15,378 nt of DNA. Source: Candidatus Neomicrothrix sp. UBA814 (GTDB lineage Bacteria; Actinomycetota; Acidimicrobiia; Acidimicrobiales; Poriferisodalaceae). Positions 7,828 through 13,801 of this stretch are shown here, piece by piece. The position numbers and the translations under genes were made by a program. Where the stretch lies: positions 1,253-16,630 of the forward strand of contig DBIA01000037.1 of assembly GCA_002296525.1 (NCBI GenBank). The letters run 5' to 3'. The first letter of the stretch is position 1; the number at the start of each line of letters is the position of its first letter. The notes beneath the pieces were generated by a model. That model saw only the letters and a list, made by a program, of their open reading frames with translations. It was not told the DNA's origin and ran no database searches.

Positions 7828-8391
7828 ATGAAATTCTTCTTTTCCATAGCCGTCCTCGCCTGTATCGCTTTTGTAGCGGGCTGCTCCTCGCCAGATGAAC
7901 CCGCTACGCCGACAGTCACGACGCTTGTCGTGGCTGACACGCCGGAAAAATCTCCAGAACAAGAGCTCATCGAAAATCTATGGGACCAGCAGGCTGCTCG
8001 GCCTGGATCTGATATCGAACGGGTTTTCCGGCTTTACCAAAAGAAAGTTGCTATCGGGCCACGAAACATGGCTTGCTGGGACCCGGAAATGGTCAAGGAA
8101 GACCTCTGCGTCGAGCTAGTGGACGCGATGGCTCTGCTTGATGTTCCAGCCAGAGAAATTATCCCGCTATTAGATTCACTGCAGCTGCCATGGCGGTTTG
8201 TTGGTCGAGATTGTGAACCGCAACCCATCACGCTTGATATTCAAGCGGGTCGAGTGAACCTAGAAACTATTGACGATGTTGTCGTTGCATACACAGTCGA
8301 AAGAGCTGAAGGCAGCTGGGATCGACGAGCAGTCGACCGGGAAATCTGCCCTGAAGCTGCAGAACCCGACAACGAACTTTTAGACGAGTAA
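7828..8391 (+). CDS. putative lipoprotein with I78-inhibitor-like C-terminal region
   Basis: Exported lipoprotein of 187 residues, function unknown. Residues 1-18 form a classic signal peptide (KFFFSIAVLACIAFVAG) ending in a lipobox with Cys19 as the lipidated residue, so it should be anchored on the outer face of the membrane. A Ser/Thr/Pro-rich linker (20-43) follows. The mature part has four cysteines (83, 94, 129, 174) that could form two disulfides. Residues about 107-158, including LLDSLQLPWRFVGRDCEP and ITLDIQAGRVNLE, resemble the peptidase inhibitor I78 pattern (Vx-xD-x-RxN), but this is my reading by eye, not a search. No good Shine-Dalgarno is seen before ATG 7828. It lies 166 nt before the protease gene htpX. 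Confidence 0.7.
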   Translation: MKFFFSIAVLACIAFVAGCSSPDEPATPTVTTLVVADTPEKSPEQELIENLWDQQAARPGSDIERVFRLYQKKVAIGPRNMACWDPEMVKEDLCVELVDAMALLDVPAREIIPLLDSLQLPWRFVGRDCEPQPITLDIQAGRVNLETIDDVVVAYTVERAEGSWDRRAVDREICPEAAEPDNELLDE

Positions 8392-8407
8392 CTCCTACTA
8401 ATTTTCT

Positions 8408-8453
8408 ATAGACCGAAGATTTCTGATAGCACAAATTCCTTAAACGGTCTGTA
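8408..8453. promoter_or_regulatory. inverted repeat upstream of htpX
   Basis: Within the 166-nt gap 8392-8557, ATAGACCG (8408-8415) pairs with CGGTCTGT (8445-8452), with one G-T wobble. The six-base core AGACCG/CGGTCT is perfect and the arms are about 29 nt apart. Two copies of the palindrome TCATGA follow at 8456-8461 and 8472-8477, 16 bp apart. The layout could be a repressor-binding region for the protease gene or an RNA stem in the leader; I do not recognise the motif. Confidence 0.3.
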
Positions 8454-8557
8454 TGTCATGAGCTACCACGATCATGAAATGCGAGACCTCTGATGGGATT
8501 GCGCTGCTGAAAGCCGATACGTTTAAAGACAAGCAACAACTGTGGAGGGACCCCCCA

Positions 8558-9412
8558 ATGAAAAACACCCTCAAGACCACCATGCTGCTCGCCACGATGG
8601 GCGCATTAATCATGTTCATCGCCAGTTTCTGGGGCTCAGGCGGACTAACAATCGGGCTATTCCTAGCCTTGGCCATGGTGGGCGGTAGCTATTGGATGAG
8701 TGACAAACTTGCCATTCGGTCCGCTCGCGCAATCGAAGTTGAAGAGGGACAACTGCCGGAGTACTGGACAATCATGAAAGAGTTATGTCAGTTGTCCGGA
8801 CAACCAATGCCACGGATCTATGTAAGTCCCGACCCGCAACCCAACGCTTTCGCAACCGGCCGCAATCCGAGCAACGCAGCCGTCTGTATCACCGAAGGGC
8901 TCATGCAACATTTGGCGTGGAACGAAATTAGAGGTGTGTTGGCCCATGAAATGGCCCACATAAAAAACCGCGACATCCTCATAGGCTCGGTTGCAGCTGC
9001 AGTAGCTATGGCAATTAGTTTCGTTGCCAACATGGCTCAATTCGCAATGATTTTTGGTGGAGGAAACAGAGACCGGGATAGAAACCCGCTGGTCGACCTG
9101 TTACTTATCATCGTCGCACCGATCGCTGCGGCTCTTATACAGATGGCAATAAGTAGAAGCCGAGAATTTCAAGCAGACCGAACGGCAGCCAGGATGATCG
9201 GAGACGGTGAACCACTGGCAGCAGCTCTCGAAAAGCTCGACGTCGCCAGCCGCTCAATCCCCAGTTTGGCTAACGCTAATCAAGCGCAGATGTACATAGC
9301 GAACCCGCTCGCCGGACGACAAATGGCGTTCCGAAACCTTTTTACAACCCACCCACCCATGGACAAAAGAATCTCTCGGTTACGTGACGGCAGCTGGCGA
9401 GACGGTATCTAA
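8558..9412 (+). CDS. htpX: M48 family membrane zinc metalloprotease HtpX
   Basis: Membrane-embedded protease for quality control of misfolded or damaged membrane proteins. I choose ATG 8558 because GGAGG (8544-8548) sits 9 nt before it; the frame is open back to ATG 8474, but the extra 28 residues are polar and unlike the family start. That gives 284 residues (family about 285-295). Seen: two N-terminal membrane helices (8-24, 28-47), a cytoplasmic region with NAFATGRNPSNAAVCITEGL (96-115), the zinc motif HEMAHIKNRD (130-139) with His130, Glu131 and His134, two further helices (141-166, 179-198), the third ligand Glu203 in SREFQAD, and the C-terminal THPPMDKRISRL. The enzyme should be active. 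It converges on yajQ with one base between the two stop codons. The upstream inverted repeat suggests regulation, as is usual for htpX in stress responses. Confidence 0.95.
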   Translation: MKNTLKTTMLLATMGALIMFIASFWGSGGLTIGLFLALAMVGGSYWMSDKLAIRSARAIEVEEGQLPEYWTIMKELCQLSGQPMPRIYVSPDPQPNAFATGRNPSNAAVCITEGLMQHLAWNEIRGVLAHEMAHIKNRDILIGSVAAAVAMAISFVANMAQFAMIFGGGNRDRDRNPLVDLLLIIVAPIAAALIQMAISRSREFQADRTAARMIGDGEPLAAALEKLDVASRSIPSLANANQAQMYIANPLAGRQMAFRNLFTTHPPMDKRISRLRDGSWRDGI

Positions 9413-9413
9413 A

Positions 9414-9902
9414 TCAGTCCCGAAAATTCTCAAACTGTAGAGGAAGATCGAAGTCTGCTTCCTTCAGCTCACTAATTACTGTCTGTAAGTGGTCCCGCTT
9501 TTTAGAAATAACCCGTACCTGCTCACCCTGAGTTTGAGACTGGACACCCTTAATGCCCAGACCCTTTATAAATTTGTTTAGCTCTTTAGCTTTATCGCTA
9601 CTAATCCCCGCTTGAAGAAGGACGAGTTGACGAACGGAAGCACCGGTAGCGTCTTCCACTTCGCCGTAGCTAAGCGCTTTAAGGCTAACTTTTCGCTTCA
9701 CAAGCTTTTCCTCTAACACCTGACGAAGAGCATTCAAACGGTCTTCGCTACTGCTTACCAACGAAATATTTGCGTCATTTAACTTGACTTCCGATCCCGT
9801 GTCCTTGAAGTCATACCGGGTGCTTACCTCCCGGGATGCTTGGTCCACAGCATTGCGAACTTCCTGCATATCTATCTCTGAAACAACGTCAAATGAAGCC
9901 AT
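9414..9902 (-). CDS. yajQ: YajQ family nucleotide-binding protein
   Basis: Small cytoplasmic protein of the YajQ/DUF520 family, 162 residues (family about 163). Family members bind nucleotides or RNA, and some Xanthomonas and Pseudomonas homologues bind cyclic di-GMP and act with transcription factors; the role in actinobacteria is not established. The N-terminal signature MASFDVVSEIDMQEVRNAVD and STRYDFKDT (27-35), and the C-terminal VISKKRDHLQTVISELKEADFDLPLQFENFRD, are characteristic, so the full length is present. ATG is at 9900-9902 on the reverse strand, with only a distant GAGG upstream. It is convergent with htpX (1-nt gap) and divergent from tRNA-Tyr across about 97 nt. Confidence 0.95.
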   Translation of the reverse strand: MASFDVVSEIDMQEVRNAVDQASREVSTRYDFKDTGSEVKLNDANISLVSSSEDRLNALRQVLEEKLVKRKVSLKALSYGEVEDATGASVRQLVLLQAGISSDKAKELNKFIKGLGIKGVQSQTQGEQVRVISKKRDHLQTVISELKEADFDLPLQFENFRD

Positions 9903-9960
9903 GCAAGGAAATATACAGACCTCGTTTGAGCTCGAGTGTCGACTAAACCAATGAGGATTA

Positions 9961-9989
9961 TTGGGCTAGTGACGCCCAGCCGATAACGT
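9961..9989 (+). promoter_or_regulatory. possible promoter of tRNA-Tyr
   Basis: TTGGGC (9961-9966) and TAACGT (9984-9989) are separated by 17 nt and would start transcription a few bases before the tRNA at 10000. The match to the sigma-70 consensus is partial. The rest of the 97-nt gap between yajQ and the tRNA must also hold the divergent yajQ promoter, which I could not place. Confidence 0.3.
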
Positions 9990-9999
9990 GACGGCCGTT

Positions 10000-10082
10000 G
10001 GGTCGGTGCCCGAGCGGCCAAAGGGAACGGGCTGTAAACCCGTCGGTTCACACCTACGGAGGTTCGAATCCTCCCCGGCCCA
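10000..10082 (+). tRNA. tRNA-Tyr (anticodon GTA)
   Basis: Class II tRNA with a long variable arm, 83 nt up to the discriminator base A10082; the CCA end is not encoded. The acceptor stem is GGGTCGG/CCGGCCC (10000-10006 with 10075-10081, one G-T pair). The anticodon stem is ACGGG/CCCGT (10027-10031 with 10039-10043), loop CTGTAAA, anticodon GTA at 10034-10036. The T-arm is GGAGG-TTCGAAT-CCTCC (10058-10074). All stems pair correctly, so it should be functional. Confidence 0.97.
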
Positions 10083-10084
10083 CA

Positions 10085-10116
10085 ACGAACGACCAGCCTT
10101 CAAGCTGGTCGTTCGT
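10085..10116 (+). terminator. strong hairpin terminator after tRNA-Tyr
   Basis: A perfect 13-bp stem (ACGAACGACCAGC, 10085-10097, with its complement at 10104-10116) and a 6-nt loop CTTCAA begins 3 nt after the tRNA. There is no T-run, as is common for actinobacterial hairpin terminators. A second, imperfect hairpin follows at 10121-10144 (TCTGTA/TACAGA core). Together they should insulate the tRNA from the downstream operon. Confidence 0.75.
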
Positions 10117-10173
10117 CGCGTCTGTAAGGAAAACTCCCTACAGAGCCTCCTCAAAAACTCTCCTCCAACGACC

Positions 10174-10203
10174 TTAAAAGTGAATAGCCACATGACAGAT
10201 AAT
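10174..10203 (+). promoter_or_regulatory. candidate promoter of the crotonase operon
   Basis: TTAAAA (10174-10179) and GATAAT (10198-10203), spaced by 18 nt, are fair sigma-70 elements in an AT-richer patch just after the tRNA terminators. Transcription would start near 10210, leaving a leader of about 37 nt that contains the hairpin at 10216-10234. The position is sensible for a three-gene operon, but the match is by eye. Confidence 0.4.
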
Positions 10204-10215
10204 GAAGTTTGGACG

Positions 10216-10234
10216 CTCCATGAGACACATGGAG
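10216..10234 (+). promoter_or_regulatory. leader hairpin overlapping the crotonase ribosome-binding site
   Basis: CTCCATG (10216-10222) and CATGGAG (10228-10234) make a perfect 7-bp stem with a 5-nt loop AGACA. The 3' arm contains GGAG, the only Shine-Dalgarno-like sequence before ATG 10247 (12 nt spacing). It could hide the ribosome-binding site in the RNA or be a palindromic operator in the DNA just after the likely transcription start. Confidence 0.4.
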
Positions 10235-10246
10235 TAACTTCTCACC

Positions 10247-11023
10247 ATGGCTGAATCTTGTTTTGCAGAACGCGATGGAAGAATTTTTACCATCACAATT
10301 AACCGTCCCGAGCGGATGAACGCATTACATCCCCCAGGTAATGCAGAAATGGCTGAACTCTTCGACGAGTTCCAAAATGATCCTGAACTTTGGGTTGCTA
10401 TCGTCACGGGCGCCGGAGATCGAGCCTTTAGCGCGGGTAACGACTTGCGCTACCAAGCAGAGGGCGGTGATAGATCCGCGATGCCCGCAAGTGGGTTTGG
10501 TGGACTCACCTCGAGGTGGGACCTGGATAAACCCGTAATCGCTGCCGTCAATGGTGTCGCGATGGGAGGAGGATTCGAGATTGCTCTCGCATGCGACATC
10601 ATTATTGCCAGCGAAAATGCCCGAATGGCCCTCCCCGAACCCAAAGTTGGTTTAGCTGCGCTCGCAGCGGGAGTCCATCGTCTACCAAGACAAATTGGGC
10701 TTAAACGCGCTATGGGCATGATGCTCACAGGCCGCCATGTCCAAGCTCAAGAAGGATATGAACTTGGATTTGTCACCGCTGTTGCACAAGAAGGCGAAGC
10801 GCTTAGCGAAGCTCGCCGCTGGGCGGAAATGATCCTCGAATGCTCCCCAATGTCCATTCGAGCCACAAAGCAAGCGGCCATGATGGGCTTAGACCAGGCC
10901 GGTGTTCGTGCTGCACATGAAGGCAAATATGCAGCAGTCAAGGCAATGACCAAAAGCGATGACTACATCGAAGGTCCCGTGGCATTCGCTGAGAAACGGC
11001 CTCCGGAATGGAAGGGCCGCTAG
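10247..11023 (+). CDS. enoyl-CoA hydratase/isomerase family (crotonase fold) enzyme
   Basis: Cytoplasmic crotonase-superfamily enzyme, 258 residues (family about 260), acting on an acyl-CoA thioester. Seen: the N-terminal ITINRPERMNALHPPG (16-31); the first oxyanion-hole segment AFSAGNDLRYQ (60-70); the second in AAVNGVAMGGGFEIALACDIIIAS (99-122) with Glu111; and LPEPKVGLAALAAGVHRLPRQIG (129-151) with Glu131. These two glutamates match the catalytic pair of enoyl-CoA hydratases (Glu144/Glu164 of the rat mitochondrial enzyme), so a hydratase or dehydratase is more likely than a one-acid isomerase. The exact substrate cannot be read from the sequence. It heads a cluster with a thiol-dioxygenase-like cupin (22-nt gap) and a rhodanese protein, which hints at a sulfur-containing CoA ester, but a plain fatty-acid or branched-chain role remains possible. 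Confidence 0.85.
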   Translation: MAESCFAERDGRIFTITINRPERMNALHPPGNAEMAELFDEFQNDPELWVAIVTGAGDRAFSAGNDLRYQAEGGDRSAMPASGFGGLTSRWDLDKPVIAAVNGVAMGGGFEIALACDIIIASENARMALPEPKVGLAALAAGVHRLPRQIGLKRAMGMMLTGRHVQAQEGYELGFVTAVAQEGEALSEARRWAEMILECSPMSIRATKQAAMMGLDQAGVRAAHEGKYAAVKAMTKSDDYIEGPVAFAEKRPPEWKGR

Positions 11024-11045
11024 ATATCAGGCACAACGGACAGAA

Positions 11046-11618
11046 ATGATCCACAACCCCGAACGAAATCAAGCAGTCGCGGAAGCGATGTCAGATATTC
11101 GAGCGATTGACCTTGCTGGTATTACTCGTGAATCCGTCGAACAAATACGGATTCGGCTTATCGAACTAGCCAACCAACGGGATCTTTTCCCTTGGGACGA
11201 TTTCCCCCCCGCGGAATCGGGAGACGGTAGCACCCTCTATTTGATCTCCCAAGACGATGATCACCGTTTTGCGCTTTACGTGCAGTCGGTTGCGGAAAGG
11301 ACCGAAGCGCCACCTCACGACCATTTGACCTGGGCCTGCATCGTTGGCCTTGAGGGTGAGGAAGTAAATCGCAAATACAAAAGAGCGGCCGGTCACGGGC
11401 CTCCAGAGGTTTCCGAAGAATTCGTAGTAAAGCGCGGCACAGGCATTGGGTTCTTGCCTGACGATGTTCATTCCATAAAGGTCACTGGAGGATCACTCAA
11501 TTTTCACTGCTACGGACACGACCTGCTTGACCTCCCAGCCCGGAATTATTGGGATGAGAAAAGCCGCCAGTGGAAAACTATGAAAGTTCGCTTTCCGATC
11601 TTTGATGCCCGCTCGTGA
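11046..11618 (+). CDS. cysteine dioxygenase-like cupin (putative thiol dioxygenase)
   Basis: Predicted non-haem iron thiol dioxygenase that would oxidise a small thiol to its sulfinate; 190 residues from ATG 11046. The frame opens earlier at 10959 inside the crotonase gene, but that start would overlap by 65 nt and add a basic tail unlike the family. Iron ligands seen: His91 and His93 in PPHDHLTWACIVG and His142 in LPDDVHSI. Cys98 lies five residues after the second His, and Tyr156 in NFHCYG follows His154 by two; these match Cys93, His155 and Tyr157 of mammalian cysteine dioxygenase, where Cys and Tyr are cross-linked. Asn152 stands where the mammalian Ser153 is. The substrate (cysteine, 3-mercaptopropionate, another thiol) is not determined. 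The stop overlaps the rhodanese start, so the products are made together. Confidence 0.8.
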   Translation: MIHNPERNQAVAEAMSDIRAIDLAGITRESVEQIRIRLIELANQRDLFPWDDFPPAESGDGSTLYLISQDDDHRFALYVQSVAERTEAPPHDHLTWACIVGLEGEEVNRKYKRAAGHGPPEVSEEFVVKRGTGIGFLPDDVHSIKVTGGSLNFHCYGHDLLDLPARNYWDEKSRQWKTMKVRFPIFDARS

Positions 11619-12862
11619 CCCTTCCCAAGATTTCCGTTCAGCAACTTGCTGAAGCCATCCAAGCTCCTGAAGAACTAGCGGTTCTTGACCCGCGTGACCA
11701 CAACGCATACCACGCAGGGCACATATTTTGGGCGGCTAGTCTGCGGCCGGAGAACGCGGAGTCGGAGGCTCACAAGCTTGTGCCACGAAGATCCGCGCGA
11801 ATCGTTGTAACCGACGACGGAAATGGAGAAGGGCGCGAACTCTATGGTGTTCTTAAGCAAAATGGATGGACGGATATCGGTCTTCTCGACGGCGGTACCC
11901 AAGCTTGGATCGAAAAAGGCTATGAGGTTTACTCAGGCGTAAACGTCCCGTCGAAGCTTTTCGGTGAACTTGTAGAGCGCCATTACCAAACACCCCACGT
12001 ACAAGCGCAACAACTGAGCGAGTGGATTAGTCAGGGTCGAGAACTCCTCATTCTTGATTCTCGAACTCAACGAGAATTCAACCGCATGAACATTCCCGGG
12101 GGACGCTCCTGTCCCGGGGGGGAACTGGTGTACCGGATATTCGACCTATTGAAAGAAAACACGACTGTTGTCGTCAACTGTGCAGGACGAACAAGAAGCA
12201 TCCTTGGAACAGCTTCGCTAATTCGGGCAGGTATTCCCAACCCTGTAGTTGCCTTAGAGAATGGAACGATGGGCTGGGAGCTCGCAGGACTTCAATTAGA
12301 AAATGGCTCTACGACAGTTGTTGGACCTCCAAGCGAGTCAGCCCAACAAAAAGCGGCGGCCGCGGCGCAGCAAATAACCGACCGTTTTGGAGTAACTCGA
12401 GTTACTGAAAGCACGCTTCAGTCCTGGCAATCTGACACTTTAAGAACGCTCTATCTCTTTGATGTGCGCTCACCATCTGAATACGAAAGAGGCCACCGTC
12501 GACACTTTAGGAATGCCCCGGGAGGGCAGCTCATCCAAGCAACCGACGAATACGTGGCCACGAGAGGCGCCCGAATAGTTCTAACTGATGACGATCTAAC
12601 GAGAGCCACGGTGACAGCGTCTTGGCTGTTAGAGATGGGGTGGGAAGCGTATGTTTATGAAGCCGGACTTAACGAAGACCCCTTAGAGGTTGGCGCCGAT
12701 AAACCACCCACCCACAGTCCGCAAGTTGTGCTGCCGTACGATCCTGGCGATGTTCATGTGGCTTATCAGGCCATGCAGGACTACCTAGATTGGGAAGTAG
12801 CGTTGGTTGAACAGTATGACCGTGACGAACTAGTGAACTTCACTGATGACAGTTGGGCGTAA
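11615..12862 (+). CDS. triple-rhodanese-domain sulfurtransferase
   Basis: Cytoplasmic sulfurtransferase-like protein of 415 residues. The start GTG 11615 overlaps the preceding stop as GTGA. Three rhodanese domains are visible: about 5-108 (LAVLDPRDHNAYHAGHI; DGGTQAWIEKGY), 125-232 (LLILDSRTQREFNRMNIPGG; VVVNCAGRTRS) and 260-355 (LYLFDVRSPSEYERGH; ASWLLEMGW). Only the middle domain has a catalytic cysteine, Cys189 in CAGRTRS; the matching loops of domains 1 and 3 read TDDGNGEG and TDDDLTRA and should be inactive. A C-terminal tail (375-415, AYQAMQDYLDWEVALVEQ) is typical of long multi-rhodanese proteins found next to cysteine-dioxygenase-like genes in proteobacteria. From memory those have a fourth domain before this tail, which is absent here. 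Likely role: handling sulfane sulfur or a persulfide with the dioxygenase. Confidence 0.85.
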   Translation: MTLPKISVQQLAEAIQAPEELAVLDPRDHNAYHAGHIFWAASLRPENAESEAHKLVPRRSARIVVTDDGNGEGRELYGVLKQNGWTDIGLLDGGTQAWIEKGYEVYSGVNVPSKLFGELVERHYQTPHVQAQQLSEWISQGRELLILDSRTQREFNRMNIPGGRSCPGGELVYRIFDLLKENTTVVVNCAGRTRSILGTASLIRAGIPNPVVALENGTMGWELAGLQLENGSTTVVGPPSESAQQKAAAAAQQITDRFGVTRVTESTLQSWQSDTLRTLYLFDVRSPSEYERGHRRHFRNAPGGQLIQATDEYVATRGARIVLTDDDLTRATVTASWLLEMGWEAYVYEAGLNEDPLEVGADKPPTHSPQVVLPYDPGDVHVAYQAMQDYLDWEVALVEQYDRDELVNFTDDSWA

Positions 12863-12866
12863 AGCT

Positions 12867-13739
12867 CTATAGATCTGCGTACTTTGCGATGATTTCACCA
12901 AACCTCAGCGCATCCTCAGGCGAATCGATCAAAGTCGGCATCCCGGCCATAGCAGTTACTGGCACGACCAGACGGTCAACTCCTCGCGCCTTCATATTGG
13001 GGATGTCATCGGGATCTTCCGGCATAGGCATTGTTATTTCAAGGGCATCGGGGTCGCGTCCGCATTGTTCCGCTGTCCGACGAGCAAGGTCAATGCGTTC
13101 CTGAGGAGTGTCGCGAGCTGGGAAGTAACCATCTCCTAAACGACCGGCTCGTCTAGCGGCATAATCGGTGTCACCTCCGACGATGATTGGCACCGAACCG
13201 TTTATGGGTCGCGGCAGACAATAAGTATCTTTGAACTGAACAAATTCCCCCTCAAAAGAAGCACAGTCGTTAGCCCACAGTGCGCGCATCGCCGCAACAT
13301 ATTCGTCCGTTCGAATACCTCTGCGTTCGAAAGGAGCTCCAATAGCGTCAAATTCTTCTTTGAGCCAACCAACGCCGATTCCAAGGAGCGCCCGTCCGCC
13401 AGACATGTAATCCAATGTCGCCACCTGAGCGGCGCACACAACGGGTGAATGTTGAGGCAAGATCAAAATTGCGGTGCCGAACTTAATACTCTTAGTAGCA
13501 CCAGCCATATGGGCCATCCAAATCAGAGGATCAGGCAAAATCAAATCTTCGGCTCCGCCCGCAATTTTCCCTGACTCGCTATACGGGTACACCGATTCGT
13601 AACCCGAAGGAATAACTGTGTGCTCAACCGTCCAAGCTGATTCGAAACCAGCTTCCTCACCCGCTTGTACCAGCTCCACCGCTAACGCTGTGTTCGCTGC
13701 ATACTTATCGGTATTGCAATACCTAAGACCAAACTTCAT
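12867..13739 (-). CDS. LLM-class F420-dependent oxidoreductase
   Basis: Luciferase-like monooxygenase family protein, 290 residues, of the actinobacterial F420-dependent type (resembling TIGR03619, Rv2161c-like). Seen: MKFGLRYCNTDKY at the N-terminus, EEAGFESAWTVEHTVIP (28-44), the barrel segment AGATKSIKFGTAILILPQHSPV (79-100), YMSGGRALLGIGVGWLKEEFDAIG (111-134) and VPIIVGGDTDYAARRAGRLGDGYFP (185-209). These mark a TIM-barrel binding a deazaflavin or flavin; the substrate is unknown. On the reverse strand AGGGG lies 6 nt before the ATG. It is convergent with the rhodanese gene (4-nt gap) and divergent from menB over 62 nt. F420 use is inferred from subfamily resemblance; FMN cannot be excluded. 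Confidence 0.88.
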   Translation of the reverse strand: MKFGLRYCNTDKYAANTALAVELVQAGEEAGFESAWTVEHTVIPSGYESVYPYSESGKIAGGAEDLILPDPLIWMAHMAGATKSIKFGTAILILPQHSPVVCAAQVATLDYMSGGRALLGIGVGWLKEEFDAIGAPFERRGIRTDEYVAAMRALWANDCASFEGEFVQFKDTYCLPRPINGSVPIIVGGDTDYAARRAGRLGDGYFPARDTPQERIDLARRTAEQCGRDPDALEITMPMPEDPDDIPNMKARGVDRLVVPVTAMAGMPTLIDSPEDALRFGEIIAKYADL

Positions 13740-13801
13740 GGTGTTCCCCTCTGCATCCGCCTCTAATCTACGACTACAACCACCTACGGTTCAGGAGTCC
13801 T
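13740..13801. promoter_or_regulatory. shared divergent promoter region, LLM oxidoreductase / menB
   Basis: These 62 bp separate two divergently transcribed genes and must hold both promoters unless one transcript starts inside the other gene. AGGAG (13793-13797) before menB and, on the other strand, AGGGG before the oxidoreductase are clear. TAATCT (13764-13769) is a possible -10 for menB; no convincing -35 is seen. Confidence 0.35.

Noticed and set aside
7581..7970. 129-codon reverse ORF spanning the HAD end and lipoprotein start
   Set aside because: It opposes two better-supported genes and has no domain; the lipoprotein reading (signal peptide plus lipobox) is far stronger.
8474..8557. 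Upstream ATG extending HtpX by 28 residues
   Set aside because: The ATG at 8558 has GGAGG at ideal spacing and gives the normal HtpX N-terminus; the extension is polar and would precede the first membrane helix.
9966..10254. ORFs on both strands across tRNA-Tyr
   Set aside because: They run through a perfectly folded tRNA and its terminator and cannot be real genes.
10959..11045. Upstream start for the cupin inside the crotonase gene
   Set aside because: It would overlap by 65 nt and add a basic tail that mirrors crotonase coding sequence in another frame.
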